From contig NZ_LN881724.1 of assembly GCF_001457415.1 (NCBI RefSeq), positions 310,001 to 374,000 of the forward strand: a stretch of DNA of 64,000 bases, read 5' to 3'. The stretch is from Gorillibacterium timonense. GTDB taxonomy: Bacteria; Bacillota; Bacilli; Paenibacillales; NBRC-103111. The translations under genes were made by a program, and so were the position numbers. The notes under the pieces are model-generated. The model saw only the letters and a list, made by a program, of their open reading frames with translations, was not told the DNA's origin and searched no databases. Positions 26,839 through 35,045 of this stretch are shown here, in pieces (the first letter of the stretch is position 1; each line of letters opens with the position of its first letter).

Positions 26839-26949
26839 GTGCATGATGGAAAAGGAGCAGTGGGGAGCTGGATGTTTCGGGTGGATGGCAAGCCCATGCA
26901 TCCAGAGAAGACCGGATACAACAACGGGGAGGGCATCATCCATGACTAG
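26839..26949 (+). CDS. Possible 36-residue ORF coupled to the SIS-domain gene
   Basis: GTG 26839 has GAGGAAG about 8 bases upstream and opens a frame of 36 codons whose stop (TAG 26947-26949) overlaps the start of the SIS gene (ATGACTAG). Internal ATG 26872, with GGGGAG 5 bases before it, is another start giving 25 residues. The peptide contains WMFRVDGKPMHPEKTGYNN. No family is recognised. It may be a coupling ORF or chance. Confidence 0.3.
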   Translation: MHDGKGAVGSWMFRVDGKPMHPEKTGYNNGEGIIHD

Positions 26950-27679
26950 ACTTGCAGATGACTTTGTCCAGCGCATTAAGCAGCAGATACAGGTCATAGA
27001 GGAAGAAGAGAAGACGTCGATCGATACAGCGGCGGATTGGGTGGCCGATACCATCGCCTCAGGCGGACTGGTTCATTTGTTCGGCTGCGGCCACTCGCAT
27101 TTGCTGGTGGAGGATTTTTTCTATCGAGCCGGTGGAATGGTACCGATTAACGCGATCTTCGAGACGAGCCTCATGCTTCATGAAGGCGCGGTAAAAAGCT
27201 CAAAGATTGAGCGCATGCAGGGGTACGCCGAACATATTCTCGCTAATTATTCGGTGACGGCTGGCGAGGTCATGATCGTGATCTCCAATTCGGGCATCAA
27301 CAGCCTGCCGATTGAGATGGCGCAAGCGGCGAAGGCGAAGGGGCTGAAGGTGATCGCCTTATGTTCCTCTTCTTATTTCGAAGACCCTTCGCGCCATCCT
27401 TCCGGACAACAGCTTCATGATTTGGCTGATCTTGTGATCAACAATCATTTGCCGCACGGGGACGCATTGGTTCAAATACCCGGTACTTCGATGAAAATGG
27501 CATCGGGCTCCACCATCATCGGCAGCATCATTCTGAATATGGTCATGACCGGCGCGGCACAGAAGCTGGTGGAGCTTGGGATAAAGCCGCCAGTCTATGT
27601 CAGCGGTAATATTCCGGGTGGAGCGGAGCAGAATGAAGAATATATCAAGCAGTATCGGCAGAGGATCAAGCATCTGTAA
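26942..27679 (+). CDS. SIS-domain sugar isomerase-like protein (UPF0309)
   Basis: 245 residues from ATG 26942, GGGGAGGG eight bases upstream. It has a sugar-isomerase (SIS) fold: GLVHLFGCGHSHLLVEDF near residue 40 with the His/Ser-rich phosphosugar loop, and VMIVISNSGINSLPIEMA (about 108) as the second binding strand. SIS proteins isomerise phosphosugars or bind them as regulators. The small single-domain form matches UPF0309 proteins, which sit in sugar and amino-sugar loci. With the kinase downstream it probably handles the imported sugar. Confidence 0.88.
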   Translation: MTRLADDFVQRIKQQIQVIEEEEKTSIDTAADWVADTIASGGLVHLFGCGHSHLLVEDFFYRAGGMVPINAIFETSLMLHEGAVKSSKIERMQGYAEHILANYSVTAGEVMIVISNSGINSLPIEMAQAAKAKGLKVIALCSSSYFEDPSRHPSGQQLHDLADLVINNHLPHGDALVQIPGTSMKMASGSTIIGSIILNMVMTGAAQKLVELGIKPPVYVSGNIPGGAEQNEEYIKQYRQRIKHL

Positions 27680-27720
27680 ACCCGGGTTAACGATATGAAA
27701 GATGAAGGAGGTGCTGAAGG

Positions 27721-29238
27721 ATGGAATCGCTGCTGATGGGGGTCGACATCGGATCGACGGCGGTTAAAGTCGTTGCGATGACGGCGAAGGGGGAGATTCG
27801 CTCTTCCGCATCGGCTTTATCGGTTACGCATTCACCGCGCTCAGGTTGGGTGGAGCAGGAGCCAGAGGAATGGGGAAAGGCGTCGGCGATGGCGGTAAGA
27901 GACTGTATGGAGCGGCTGGGTGGAGCGAGGATTGCCGCTCTGTCCTTCTCGGGGCATATGAGTGCGCCGGTGTTGCTTGACGATGCGGACGTTCCCTTGA
28001 TGCCGAGCGTTCTGATCGCAGATACTCGGTCGCACGAGCAGAGCGCTTTTCTGCGCGATGTCTATCGGCAGCGATTCGTGGAGATGACCGGCAACGAGCC
28101 GGTCGATGCCTTCGCCGTGGCCAAGCTGCTCTGGATCAAAAAGTGGCATCCCGATCTGCTGGCGCGGACGGCGAAAATCATGTTTCCCAAGGATTATGTC
28201 CGCTTTCTCTTTACGGGGGACATCGGGACCGATCGCACCGATGCGGGCAATAGCTTGCTGTATAACCCGGTGATGGGAGAGTGGGATCGAACCCTCATCA
28301 GCGAGTTGGGCCTCAATCCGGATTGGTTTCCCCACATCTACGATTCGGATGTGGTTGTCGGATTGGTTTGCGCGGAGGCGGCGCGCCTAACCGGTATTCC
28401 GGAGGGGACGCCGGTCGTCGCCGGCGCGGCGGATATGGCCTGCAGCCAGCTTGGAACAGGGGCGGTGCAGGAGGGAACGCTTGCGGTTACGCTCAGCACT
28501 TCGGCCCAGGTCGTGATGCCGGTAGCTGGACTGCCGACAGCAGGTCCGAGCTCCTGTATGACCGGCAGCGTGACCTTTCATCCTTCTGCTATTACGGGTT
28601 TGATGTATGGCATGGGGAGCGTGTTTACCGGCGGCCTTGGCGTAGACTGGTGCTATCGGATGCTCACTGGCAAGCTGACCATGCAGGATGACGATTATGC
28701 CCGGCTCGATGAATGGACTCGCCAGATGAAACCATTTCCTCCGGGCAGCCAGGGACTTCTGTTTCTTCCGTTTCTGATGGGCAGCGGCACTCCTTATTTT
28801 GATCCAAACGACCGCGCTTCCTGGCTGGGGTTATCGACGGGGCAAAGCCCGGCTCTGCTGATGCATTCGGTTCTGGAAGGGGTGGCTTACAACGTGCGGG
28901 AGAACATGGAGCAATTCGAGCTTGGCGGATACCAAGTTCGGAGGGTTCATCTCGGCGGCGGCGGCAGCCGCAATCCGGTCTGGTGCCGCATGATCGCCGA
29001 TGTGCTCGGTAAGGAGATCTCCATCCTGAACAACCGGGATGCTTCTGCGGTAGGGGCGGCGATACTCGCTGGAGTCGGCTGTGGATGTTTCTCTTCTGCT
29101 GAGACCGCCGCTATTTCTCTCGTTGGAGTCTCCTCACCCATTCCTTACTCGGAGGAGCGGCACGAGGCTTACAACCGGCTGTATACCCGATACCGGAAGT
29201 TATATCGCGCTCTCAACGAGTTTTACCGGAACGAATGA
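27721..29238 (+). CDS. FGGY-family carbohydrate kinase, xylulokinase-like
   Basis: 505 residues, AAGGAGG nine bases before the ATG. The first ATPase lobe begins MGVDIGSTAVKVVAM; the substrate loop has SFSGHMSAPVLLD and the catalytic Asp is likely in TDRTDAGNSLLY region (about 165-172). The second lobe carries LHLGGGGSRNPVWCRMIADVLG-type adenosine binding (GGGGSRNPVW) and DASAVGAAILAGVG. It phosphorylates a ketose or polyol with ATP. The FGGY branch is clear; the sugar is not. It is the last gene of the locus. Confidence 0.88.
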   Translation: MESLLMGVDIGSTAVKVVAMTAKGEIRSSASALSVTHSPRSGWVEQEPEEWGKASAMAVRDCMERLGGARIAALSFSGHMSAPVLLDDADVPLMPSVLIADTRSHEQSAFLRDVYRQRFVEMTGNEPVDAFAVAKLLWIKKWHPDLLARTAKIMFPKDYVRFLFTGDIGTDRTDAGNSLLYNPVMGEWDRTLISELGLNPDWFPHIYDSDVVVGLVCAEAARLTGIPEGTPVVAGAADMACSQLGTGAVQEGTLAVTLSTSAQVVMPVAGLPTAGPSSCMTGSVTFHPSAITGLMYGMGSVFTGGLGVDWCYRMLTGKLTMQDDDYARLDEWTRQMKPFPPGSQGLLFLPFLMGSGTPYFDPNDRASWLGLSTGQSPALLMHSVLEGVAYNVRENMEQFELGGYQVRRVHLGGGGSRNPVWCRMIADVLGKEISILNNRDASAVGAAILAGVGCGCFSSAETAAISLVGVSSPIPYSEERHEAYNRLYTRYRKLYRALNEFYRNE

Positions 29239-29290
29239 CTAAACCGACAAGACTAAACCGACAAGACTAAACCGACAAGACTAAACCGAT
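29238..29290 (+). repeat. Tandem repeat, 14-bp unit, 3.7 copies
   Basis: Perfect copies of ACTAAACCGACAAG start at the last base of the kinase stop codon and run to 29290. Copy number of such short repeats often varies between strains. Confidence 0.95.
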
Positions 29291-29297
29291 CGGGTTC

Positions 29298-29328
29298 AAA
29301 GCCGTTGGCGCAATGCTGCGGCTTTTTT
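29298..29328 (+). terminator. Terminator of the sugar locus
   Basis: AAAGCCG/CGGCTTT stem with a 14-base partly paired loop, leading into a run of T at 29323-29328. Confidence 0.65.
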
Positions 29329-29577
29329 GGCATTCTTCGATTCATGGAATCGATTTTAAGCCGTCTTGGGAGCGGGCTGTTTAAATTGAGTTTACATGGA
29401 CCCGGTACACTGAATGCGTTGCTGTGTTTCTTGGCGTTTAAAATCAGCATTGGCCTAACAGAACAGAAACCTCAGCCACGACGCCAGGCTCTTCTCAGAA
29501 GGCACGAATCGTGTACCAAATACAGAGAAAATCGCGAGATGCCCGGCTTTCCGCGAGACTAAGGAGTGAACCGAACC
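29329..29577. other. Leader region of the ABC exporter gene
   Basis: About 250 bases before the exporter gene. A plus-strand frame from ATG 29344 to 29562 is open but has no ribosome-binding site and an unconvincing product. No clear promoter pair or terminator-antiterminator was found. Confidence 0.35.
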
Positions 29578-31590
29578 ATGGAAAGAAATGAAATTCCCAA
29601 TCCCGGAGAAGCTGGCCGAGATAAAACCCGCGTCCGCCGCTTTATACGCTTTTTGCTCGACTCCGATCCTCCGAAGGGATGGCTTACGGCAGCCGTTCTG
29701 CTCAGTTTGATCAACACGCTGGTCGGTCTGACAATCCCGCTGTTCACGAAGAACCTCGTCAACGGCTTCTCGTTGAGCTCGCTCGGCCGAGGGCAGATTG
29801 TCGGAATCGTCCTCGCTTTTCTCGCTCAAGCCGTATCGGGAGCGGTTTCGGTCTACCTGCTCCATTACAGCGGTAACCGCATCGTCTCTTCGATTCGCGA
29901 GCGGCTCTGGGCGAAGCTTCTCCGGCTCCCTGTCGGGTATTACGACAGCAAACAGACGGGGGACACCGTCAGCCGCTTGACCAACGACACCGCGATCATC
30001 AAAGGACTGATCACCGAGCAGATTACGGGTTTTTTCACCGGCATCCTCTCCATCGTAGGCTCGCTCGCCATTCTCTTCTATATGAACTGGCAGATGACGC
30101 TGCTCATGCTGGTGGTTTTCCCGCTTGCGGCTGTCATTCTGGTACCGCTCGGCTATAAAATGTACGGCATCTCCAAATCGACTCAAGAGGAAACGGCGGG
30201 GCTGACCTCGGTCGTCAACCGGGTGGTAACGGAGATTCGTCTCGTCAAGGCATCGGGGGCCGAGCAGGCGGAATATGGGGAAGGCACGGATCGCATCAAA
30301 CGACTGTTTCGCCTCGGGTTGAAGGAAGCCCGCATCTCGGCGGTGATCTCTCCACTGATTTCGTTTCTAATGGTCGTGCTGCTCGTCGCGTTGATCGGCT
30401 TTGGCGGCGTTCAAGTGTCTTCCGGGAGGATGACGGCAGGCTCGCTCGTCGCGTTCATCATGTATTTGTTCCAGATCATCCTGCCCATCACGCAAATATC
30501 CCAATTTTTCACCCAGTTCCAAAAAGCCGTCGGAGCGACGGACAGCATCAATGCGATTATGGAGGAAGTCGAAGAAGCGGCGGACGGGATCGCGCTTACC
30601 GAAGAGAAGAGCCTCCCGGAACAACCGGAGAGAGCGGTTCAGTCGAAAAGAGAACTCCCGGTAACTGCTCCTTCGATGGAATCAAGCCATCATCAAGAAC
30701 AAGAATTCGCAAACGGGCAAGCAAGCACGCTTAGCCTGGAGCACATCACCTTCGAGTACAAACCGGAAGAGCCGATCCTTCAGGATATAACGATTCAAGC
30801 CGAGTCCGGAAAAGTAACGGCGATCGTCGGCCCGAGCGGCGGCGGCAAAACCACGCTCTTCTCTCTGCTCGAACGCTTCTATTCCCCGAGCTTGGGACGG
30901 ATCCGCTATGGAGAGACAGACATTGCCGATATTGCGCTCTCCACTTGGCGGAAGCAGATCGGCTATGTCTCGCAGGAAAGCCCGCTCCTGGCCGGAACCA
31001 TTCGAGACAACCTCTGCTACGGCCTGGATCGCGAGGTTTCGGACGAGGAGATGGAACAGGCGGCAGCGATGGCTTATGCGGACGGATTCATCGCCGAGCT
31101 GCCGGAAGGGTACGCGACTCAGGTCGGCGAGCGCGGCATCAAGCTGTCCGGCGGCCAGCGCCAGCGGATCGCCATCGCCCGGGCGCTCTTGCGCAATCCG
31201 CGCATTCTGCTGCTGGATGAAGCGACCTCGAGCCTGGACAGCCATTCGGAGACGGTGGTCCAGCTGGCGCTGACCAACCTGATGAAAGGGCGGACGACCC
31301 TCGTGATCGCCCATCGGCTGTCTACCGTGATCGATGCCGATTCCATCATCTTCATCGAAAAGGGCCGCGTGACAGGAACCGGGACTCACGAGGAGTTGTA
31401 TGTCAGCCATGCACTGTACCGCGAGTTTGCCGACAGCCAATTGCGGATGGAGCCACAGACGGCTACACTGGAACAAACGGATGAGGACCGGCAGTTTGAG
31501 GAAGTGTTCAAGCTGGTGATGGCCGATGCCAGGGAGCTTATGCTCCTGGAGATGGAGCTGATCGAACCGACCGGCGAAGGTAAAGCATAG
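29578..31590 (+). CDS. ABC exporter, permease-ATPase fusion (BmrA/MdlB-like)
   Basis: 670 residues from ATG 29578, AAGGAG 11 bases upstream. Six membrane helices (about 35-320) and an ATPase domain (about 395-625) with Walker A GPSGGGKTT, Q-loop VSQESPLL, signature LSGGQRQRI, Walker B ILLLDEATSSLD and AHRLST. A poorly conserved, charged linker of about 60 residues lies between domains, and an acidic helical tail of 35 residues extends the C-terminus. It resembles homodimeric multidrug exporters. A two-component system starts 43 bases downstream and may sense the exported compound or the resulting stress. Confidence 0.9.
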   Translation: MERNEIPNPGEAGRDKTRVRRFIRFLLDSDPPKGWLTAAVLLSLINTLVGLTIPLFTKNLVNGFSLSSLGRGQIVGIVLAFLAQAVSGAVSVYLLHYSGNRIVSSIRERLWAKLLRLPVGYYDSKQTGDTVSRLTNDTAIIKGLITEQITGFFTGILSIVGSLAILFYMNWQMTLLMLVVFPLAAVILVPLGYKMYGISKSTQEETAGLTSVVNRVVTEIRLVKASGAEQAEYGEGTDRIKRLFRLGLKEARISAVISPLISFLMVVLLVALIGFGGVQVSSGRMTAGSLVAFIMYLFQIILPITQISQFFTQFQKAVGATDSINAIMEEVEEAADGIALTEEKSLPEQPERAVQSKRELPVTAPSMESSHHQEQEFANGQASTLSLEHITFEYKPEEPILQDITIQAESGKVTAIVGPSGGGKTTLFSLLERFYSPSLGRIRYGETDIADIALSTWRKQIGYVSQESPLLAGTIRDNLCYGLDREVSDEEMEQAAAMAYADGFIAELPEGYATQVGERGIKLSGGQRQRIAIARALLRNPRILLLDEATSSLDSHSETVVQLALTNLMKGRTTLVIAHRLSTVIDADSIIFIEKGRVTGTGTHEELYVSHALYREFADSQLRMEPQTATLEQTDEDRQFEEVFKLVMADARELMLLEMELIEPTGEGKA

Positions 31591-31633
31591 GCGGAACTGC
31601 CGCATCCTGAAGAGGCGAGAGGAGGAGAAGCGA

Positions 31634-32314
31634 ATGGCAAGTGTGCTCGTCGCGGATGATGATCCGCATATCCGGGAGCTCGTGCGTCTGTTCCTGGAAA
31701 AGGAAGGGTTCAAGGTATACGAAGCCGTAGACGGTCAAGCCGCATTGGAGCTGATGCAAGACAACCCAGTCGACCTGGCTGTCCTCGATATCATGATGCC
31801 GCGAGTGGATGGGTGGACGGTATGCAGACGGCTGCGCAGCGACTATGACATTCCTATCCTGCTCCTCACGGCCAAGGGGCAGACGGCTGACAAGGTGCGC
31901 GGCTTCGAGCTGGGTGCGGATGATTATCTGGCGAAGCCCTTCGACCCGCTGGAGCTGGCTGCCCGCGTCAAGGCGCTCTTCAAGCGCTACCGGATCGCGG
32001 CTTCCAGCCAAGTGAGCGCAGCGGAGCTGCTGCTGGACCGCCAGGCGTATCGTCTTCTCGTGCGGCAAACTCCCGTGCAGCTTCCTCCGAAGGAATTCGA
32101 GCTGCTCTTTCTTTTGGCGAGCCATCTCGGCCGTACGCTCACCCGCGAGCAGTTGATCGAGACGGTCTGGGGATATGATTTTGACGGAAATGAACGAACG
32201 CTGGACGTTCATATAAACCGGCTTCGGGAGAGGCTGATCGACTGGAGTGTGACTCTGCGGATCACCACGGTCCGCGGCCTAGGGTACAGGCTGGAGGAAG
32301 CCGTCTATGAGTAA
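31634..32314 (+). CDS. OmpR/PhoB-family response regulator
   Basis: 226 residues, GAGGAG upstream. Receiver domain (1-120) with acidic pair VADDDPH, phosphoacceptor Asp in LAVLDIMMP, Thr in LLLTAKG and Lys in LAKPFDPLEL. The winged-helix output domain (about 130-225) ends in TTVRGLGYRLE, typical of the family. Its stop overlaps the kinase start by 8 bases. Confidence 0.94.
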   Translation: MASVLVADDDPHIRELVRLFLEKEGFKVYEAVDGQAALELMQDNPVDLAVLDIMMPRVDGWTVCRRLRSDYDIPILLLTAKGQTADKVRGFELGADDYLAKPFDPLELAARVKALFKRYRIAASSQVSAAELLLDRQAYRLLVRQTPVQLPPKEFELLFLLASHLGRTLTREQLIETVWGYDFDGNERTLDVHINRLRERLIDWSVTLRITTVRGLGYRLEEAVYE

Positions 32315-33383
32315 GCAGTCGTCCCGGCTTGTTGCAGCGGCCAGGGCATCCGGCACCGTGCTTTTCTTGATTACGATGTCCGCTCTATTCTTCACAATCG
32401 GCTTCTTCGTGCTCCGCTGGACGGGATACGGACCCTTGGAGGACAGAGGAAGCTTTCTCCCCTACCTCGGCGCTGATTTGATCGGGATGTTTCTCTTCAT
32501 GCTCTGCGCCTTCCTCGTTCATCTCTTTGTCGGTCCCAATAAACGAGAGGTGTGGAAAGAAGTCAACGAAGCGCTTCGACGCGTCGCCCGCGGCGATTTC
32601 AATGTGATTTTGCCGGAACGGGGAGATGAGGACGGTCGGCTCCGGGAGTTCCGCGAGAGCATTAACGAGATGGTTCAGGAGCTGAAGCAGGTGGAGGGGA
32701 TGCGGCAGGAGTTCATCTCCACGGTTTCGCATGAGATCCAGTCTCCGCTTACCTCCATCCGCGGGTTTGCGGTTGCGCTTCAGGATGACCGACTTAGCCC
32801 AGCCGAACGGCGGCATTACTTGAGCATCATTGAAGCGGAGAGCATTCGCCTATCCAGACTCGGTGACAATCTGCTGCGGCTGACGACGCTGGAGGGAGAC
32901 GGTCCCGTTCTCAACATTCACGCCTACCGGCTTGATAGTCAGATCCGCAAGGCGGTTCTGACCCTTGAACCGCAGTGGCTCGACAAAGGGCAGGAGATGG
33001 ACGTCGAGCTTGCCCCGTTAACGGTATCGGGCGACGAGCAATTCCTGGACCAGGTCTGGATCAACCTGCTGCACAACGCGATAAAATTTACTCCCTCTGG
33101 GGGAACTATCCGCGTGATCGTAGAGGAGAGAACGGTAGGGATGGATAGGAAGGCTGTCGTGAAGATCGCCGATTCCGGCCCGGGTATTCCTCAAGCCGAC
33201 CAGCTTCGGATATTCGAGCGTTTTTACCGCGGTGATAAATCCCGGAACCGCACGACGGAAGGCAACGGTCTCGGGTTGTCGATCGTCAAGAAGATTGTCG
33301 ATCTTCATGGCGGTACGATTGCTGTGAAGAGCCGCCCGGGTGAAGGCGCGGAATTTGAAGTGGCTTTGCCTCGAACAGAATAA
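32307..33383 (+). CDS. Membrane sensor histidine kinase
   Basis: 358 residues. Two membrane helices near residues 15-38 and 48-70 enclose only a short external loop, so it is an intramembrane-sensing-type kinase. A HAMP-like linker precedes the H-box VSHEIQSPLTSIRGF (His about 142). N-box NLLHNAIKF, G1 DSGPGIP, F-box and G2 GNGLGLSIVKKI are complete. Such kinases next to ABC exporters often respond to cell-envelope stress or antibiotics. It overlaps its regulator gene. Confidence 0.93.
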   Translation: MSKQSSRLVAAARASGTVLFLITMSALFFTIGFFVLRWTGYGPLEDRGSFLPYLGADLIGMFLFMLCAFLVHLFVGPNKREVWKEVNEALRRVARGDFNVILPERGDEDGRLREFRESINEMVQELKQVEGMRQEFISTVSHEIQSPLTSIRGFAVALQDDRLSPAERRHYLSIIEAESIRLSRLGDNLLRLTTLEGDGPVLNIHAYRLDSQIRKAVLTLEPQWLDKGQEMDVELAPLTVSGDEQFLDQVWINLLHNAIKFTPSGGTIRVIVEERTVGMDRKAVVKIADSGPGIPQADQLRIFERFYRGDKSRNRTTEGNGLGLSIVKKIVDLHGGTIAVKSRPGEGAEFEVALPRTE

Positions 33384-33431
33384 AACGGGAACTCTTCCGG
33401 CCAGCGCTCAGCATCGGAGGAGTTCCCGTTT
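33383..33431 (+). terminator. Hairpin after the two-component genes
   Basis: AAACGGGAACTC.TCCG pairs with CGGA.GAGTTCCCGTTT around a 14-base loop. It is symmetrical and sits between convergent genes, so it may work for both strands. The T run is only three bases. Confidence 0.65.
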
Positions 33432-33460
33432 GTCGTTTATCGATCTCGTAGAAGGCGTGG

Positions 33461-33561
33461 CATAGACGAGGGGTAACCGGTTGTCTATGCGAAGAGTGTT
33501 CCAATTCGTCAGTTAGCGATTTTCAGCTTAGCACAGACGAGGCGATACCGGTTGTCGGCGG
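33461..33561. repeat. Two imperfect 30-bp direct repeats
   Basis: 33461-33490 and 33532-33560 share CA.AGACGAGG and ACCGGTTGTC with matching spacing. The first copy is also framed by CATAGAC/GTCTATG. No known element was recognised. Confidence 0.6.
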
Positions 33562-33568
33562 CAAAGCG

Positions 33569-34528
33569 CTACGCGTTCACCACGTGAACCGGAGTCCCTT
33601 GGAGATAAGCGCCGACGTTATTTGTCGTAATCTGCATGAGCCGAATTCGTGCTTCCTTCGTGGCCCAGGCGATGTGAGGCGTAATGACGCAGTTGCGGGC
33701 GTTCAACAGAGGGTTGTCCGCTTGAGGCGGCTCTGTGGAGAGAACGTCAACACCGGCTCCAAGCAAGTGTCCGCGATTAAGCGCGTCGGCCAGATCGGCC
33801 TCGTTTACGACAGGGCCGCGTGCAGTATTGATGAGGATGGCTCCGGGCTTCATCCGGGCAAGGCTGTCCCGGTTGACGAGATCCTTCGTCTCGGGTGTGA
33901 GTGGGCAATGCAGGGAGACGATATCCGCCTGTTCGAACAGCTCATTCAGGGAAACGAAGGAAACTCCTTCCGTCTCCGGATAGCTTCGGCGTCCGCTTGT
34001 GGAAGCCAGCACTCGCATACCGAAGGCGCGAGCGATCTCGGAGACTTTACGCCCCGTGCTGCCAAAGCCGACGAGCCCGATGGTTTTGCCCGCAAGCTCC
34101 ATAAGCGGCGCCTTCGTAAAGCTAAAGTCGGTGCTGCCGACCCATTCTCCGTTATGTACCGCTTCATCATGCAGACCGACTCGGCTTGCAACTTCGAGCA
34201 GTAGGGCGAATACGAGCTGAGCCACGGAGTCGGTGCTGTAAGCAGGCACGTTGGTGACGGAGATGTCGAGCCGCTTGGCAGCTTCGGTGTCGACGATGTT
34301 GAAGCCGGTAGCCAGCACTCCGATGTATCTCAGTCCAGGTAACTGCTCCAGAACGGAGGCAGGGAACGCGGTCTTATTCGTCAGCAGAATCTCCGCACCG
34401 AGCGCTCGCTCAATGACTTGATCGGCAGGGGTGCGGTCATATACGGTTACCTCTCCATAGCGAGACAGCCCGTCCCAGCTTAAATCGCCCGGGTTCAGGG
34501 CGTAGCCGTCCAATACGACAATCTTCAT
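33569..34528 (-). CDS. D-2-hydroxyacid dehydrogenase (glycerate/hydroxypyruvate reductase-like)
   Basis: 319 residues, GGAGGAGAG before the ATG. NAD-binding Rossmann motif GLVGFGSTGRKV (about 150). Catalytic residues fit the family: Arg in INTARGPVVNE (about 230), Glu in LSTEPP (about 260) and His in VITPHIAWATKEAR (about 283). It reduces a 2-keto acid or oxidises a D-2-hydroxy acid; the branch resembles glycerate dehydrogenases. It is monocistronic on the minus strand, divergent from the pur operon. Confidence 0.9.
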   Translation of the reverse strand: MKIVVLDGYALNPGDLSWDGLSRYGEVTVYDRTPADQVIERALGAEILLTNKTAFPASVLEQLPGLRYIGVLATGFNIVDTEAAKRLDISVTNVPAYSTDSVAQLVFALLLEVASRVGLHDEAVHNGEWVGSTDFSFTKAPLMELAGKTIGLVGFGSTGRKVSEIARAFGMRVLASTSGRRSYPETEGVSFVSLNELFEQADIVSLHCPLTPETKDLVNRDSLARMKPGAILINTARGPVVNEADLADALNRGHLLGAGVDVLSTEPPQADNPLLNARNCVITPHIAWATKEARIRLMQITTNNVGAYLQGTPVHVVNA

Positions 34529-34635
34529 GTTGATCTCTCCTCCGGACTTCGTTGGTTTCTTTCATTATACCCCTGAATGACCCATTCCGGACAGGCTGAA
34601 CACAACAAGAAGGTTTTTTGCTTGGAAAAGTAACG

Positions 34636-34680
34636 AAAATACGAACTTTACGAATGTTTAAACTTATAATGTTCGTCTTT
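34636..34680 (+). promoter_or_regulatory. PurR box pair upstream of purE
   Basis: AAAATACGAACTTT (34636-34649) and inverted TAATGTTCGTCTTT (34667-34680) fit the PurBox pattern, with CGAAC cores 24 bases apart and 17 bases between the 14-bp boxes. It ends two bases before the -35 box. In B. subtilis the same layout represses the pur operon and PRPP relieves it. Confidence 0.8.
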
Positions 34681-34682
34681 CG

Positions 34683-34712
34683 TTGACATCTCCTGCTTGC
34701 GGCTGGTAAGAT
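34683..34712 (+). promoter_or_regulatory. Sigma-A promoter of the pur operon
   Basis: TTGACA at 34683-34688, 18-base spacer, TAAGAT at 34707-34712. It would give a leader of roughly 325 nt before purE. Confidence 0.75.
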
Positions 34713-34824
34713 AGAAAAGCGAAATATGCAAAAAGATGTTCACCGGCGGAATTCCGGCTCCACGGCTTTGGCTGATGGCAGCGGTCCGCTGACAATGATA
34801 TGCCTATGAATGATGATATTACGA

Positions 34825-34897
34825 TTCTCGTATAATATCGGGGATATGGCCCGAAAGTCTCTACCCAAAGACCGTAAATTTTTGGACTACGAGGAAG
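34825..34897 (+). ncRNA. Guanine riboswitch of the pur operon
   Basis: P1 TTCTCGTA/TACGAGGA, P2 TCGGG/CCCGA closed by the canonical L2 GATATGG, J2/3 AGTCTCTAC, P3 CCAAA/TTTGG around ACCGTAAAT, and J3/1 ACTA. C at 34887 is the specificity base for guanine/hypoxanthine. The core is canonical. Confidence 0.95.
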
Positions 34898-34980
34898 ATC
34901 GCCGCTTTGGCTTTTTGGCATGGAATTCAGACCGTATCGTTATGGACTGGCTCCGGCGCAAGGCCAGGCGCTCTTTCTCG

Positions 34981-35019
34981 TCCGGCTGAGGGCTTATGTG
35001 ACCCAGGCTGGACTTTTTT
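34981..35019 (+). terminator. Riboswitch-controlled terminator before purE
   Basis: TCCGGCTGAGGG pairs with CCCAGGCTGGA (two G-U pairs and a small internal loop), loop CTTATGTGA, then CTTTTTT. Immediately upstream, CTTTCTCGT (34973-34981) can pair for nine positions with ACGAGGAAG (34889-34897), the 3' strand of P1, giving the alternative structure. Confidence 0.8.
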
Positions 35020-35045
35020 GTTTGCAGAAAGGGGATTAGGCACTT

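Noticed and set aside
29305-29562. 85-codon frame upstream of the ABC exporter
   Set aside because: No ribosome-binding site, composition unlike coding sequence, and it begins within the terminator region.
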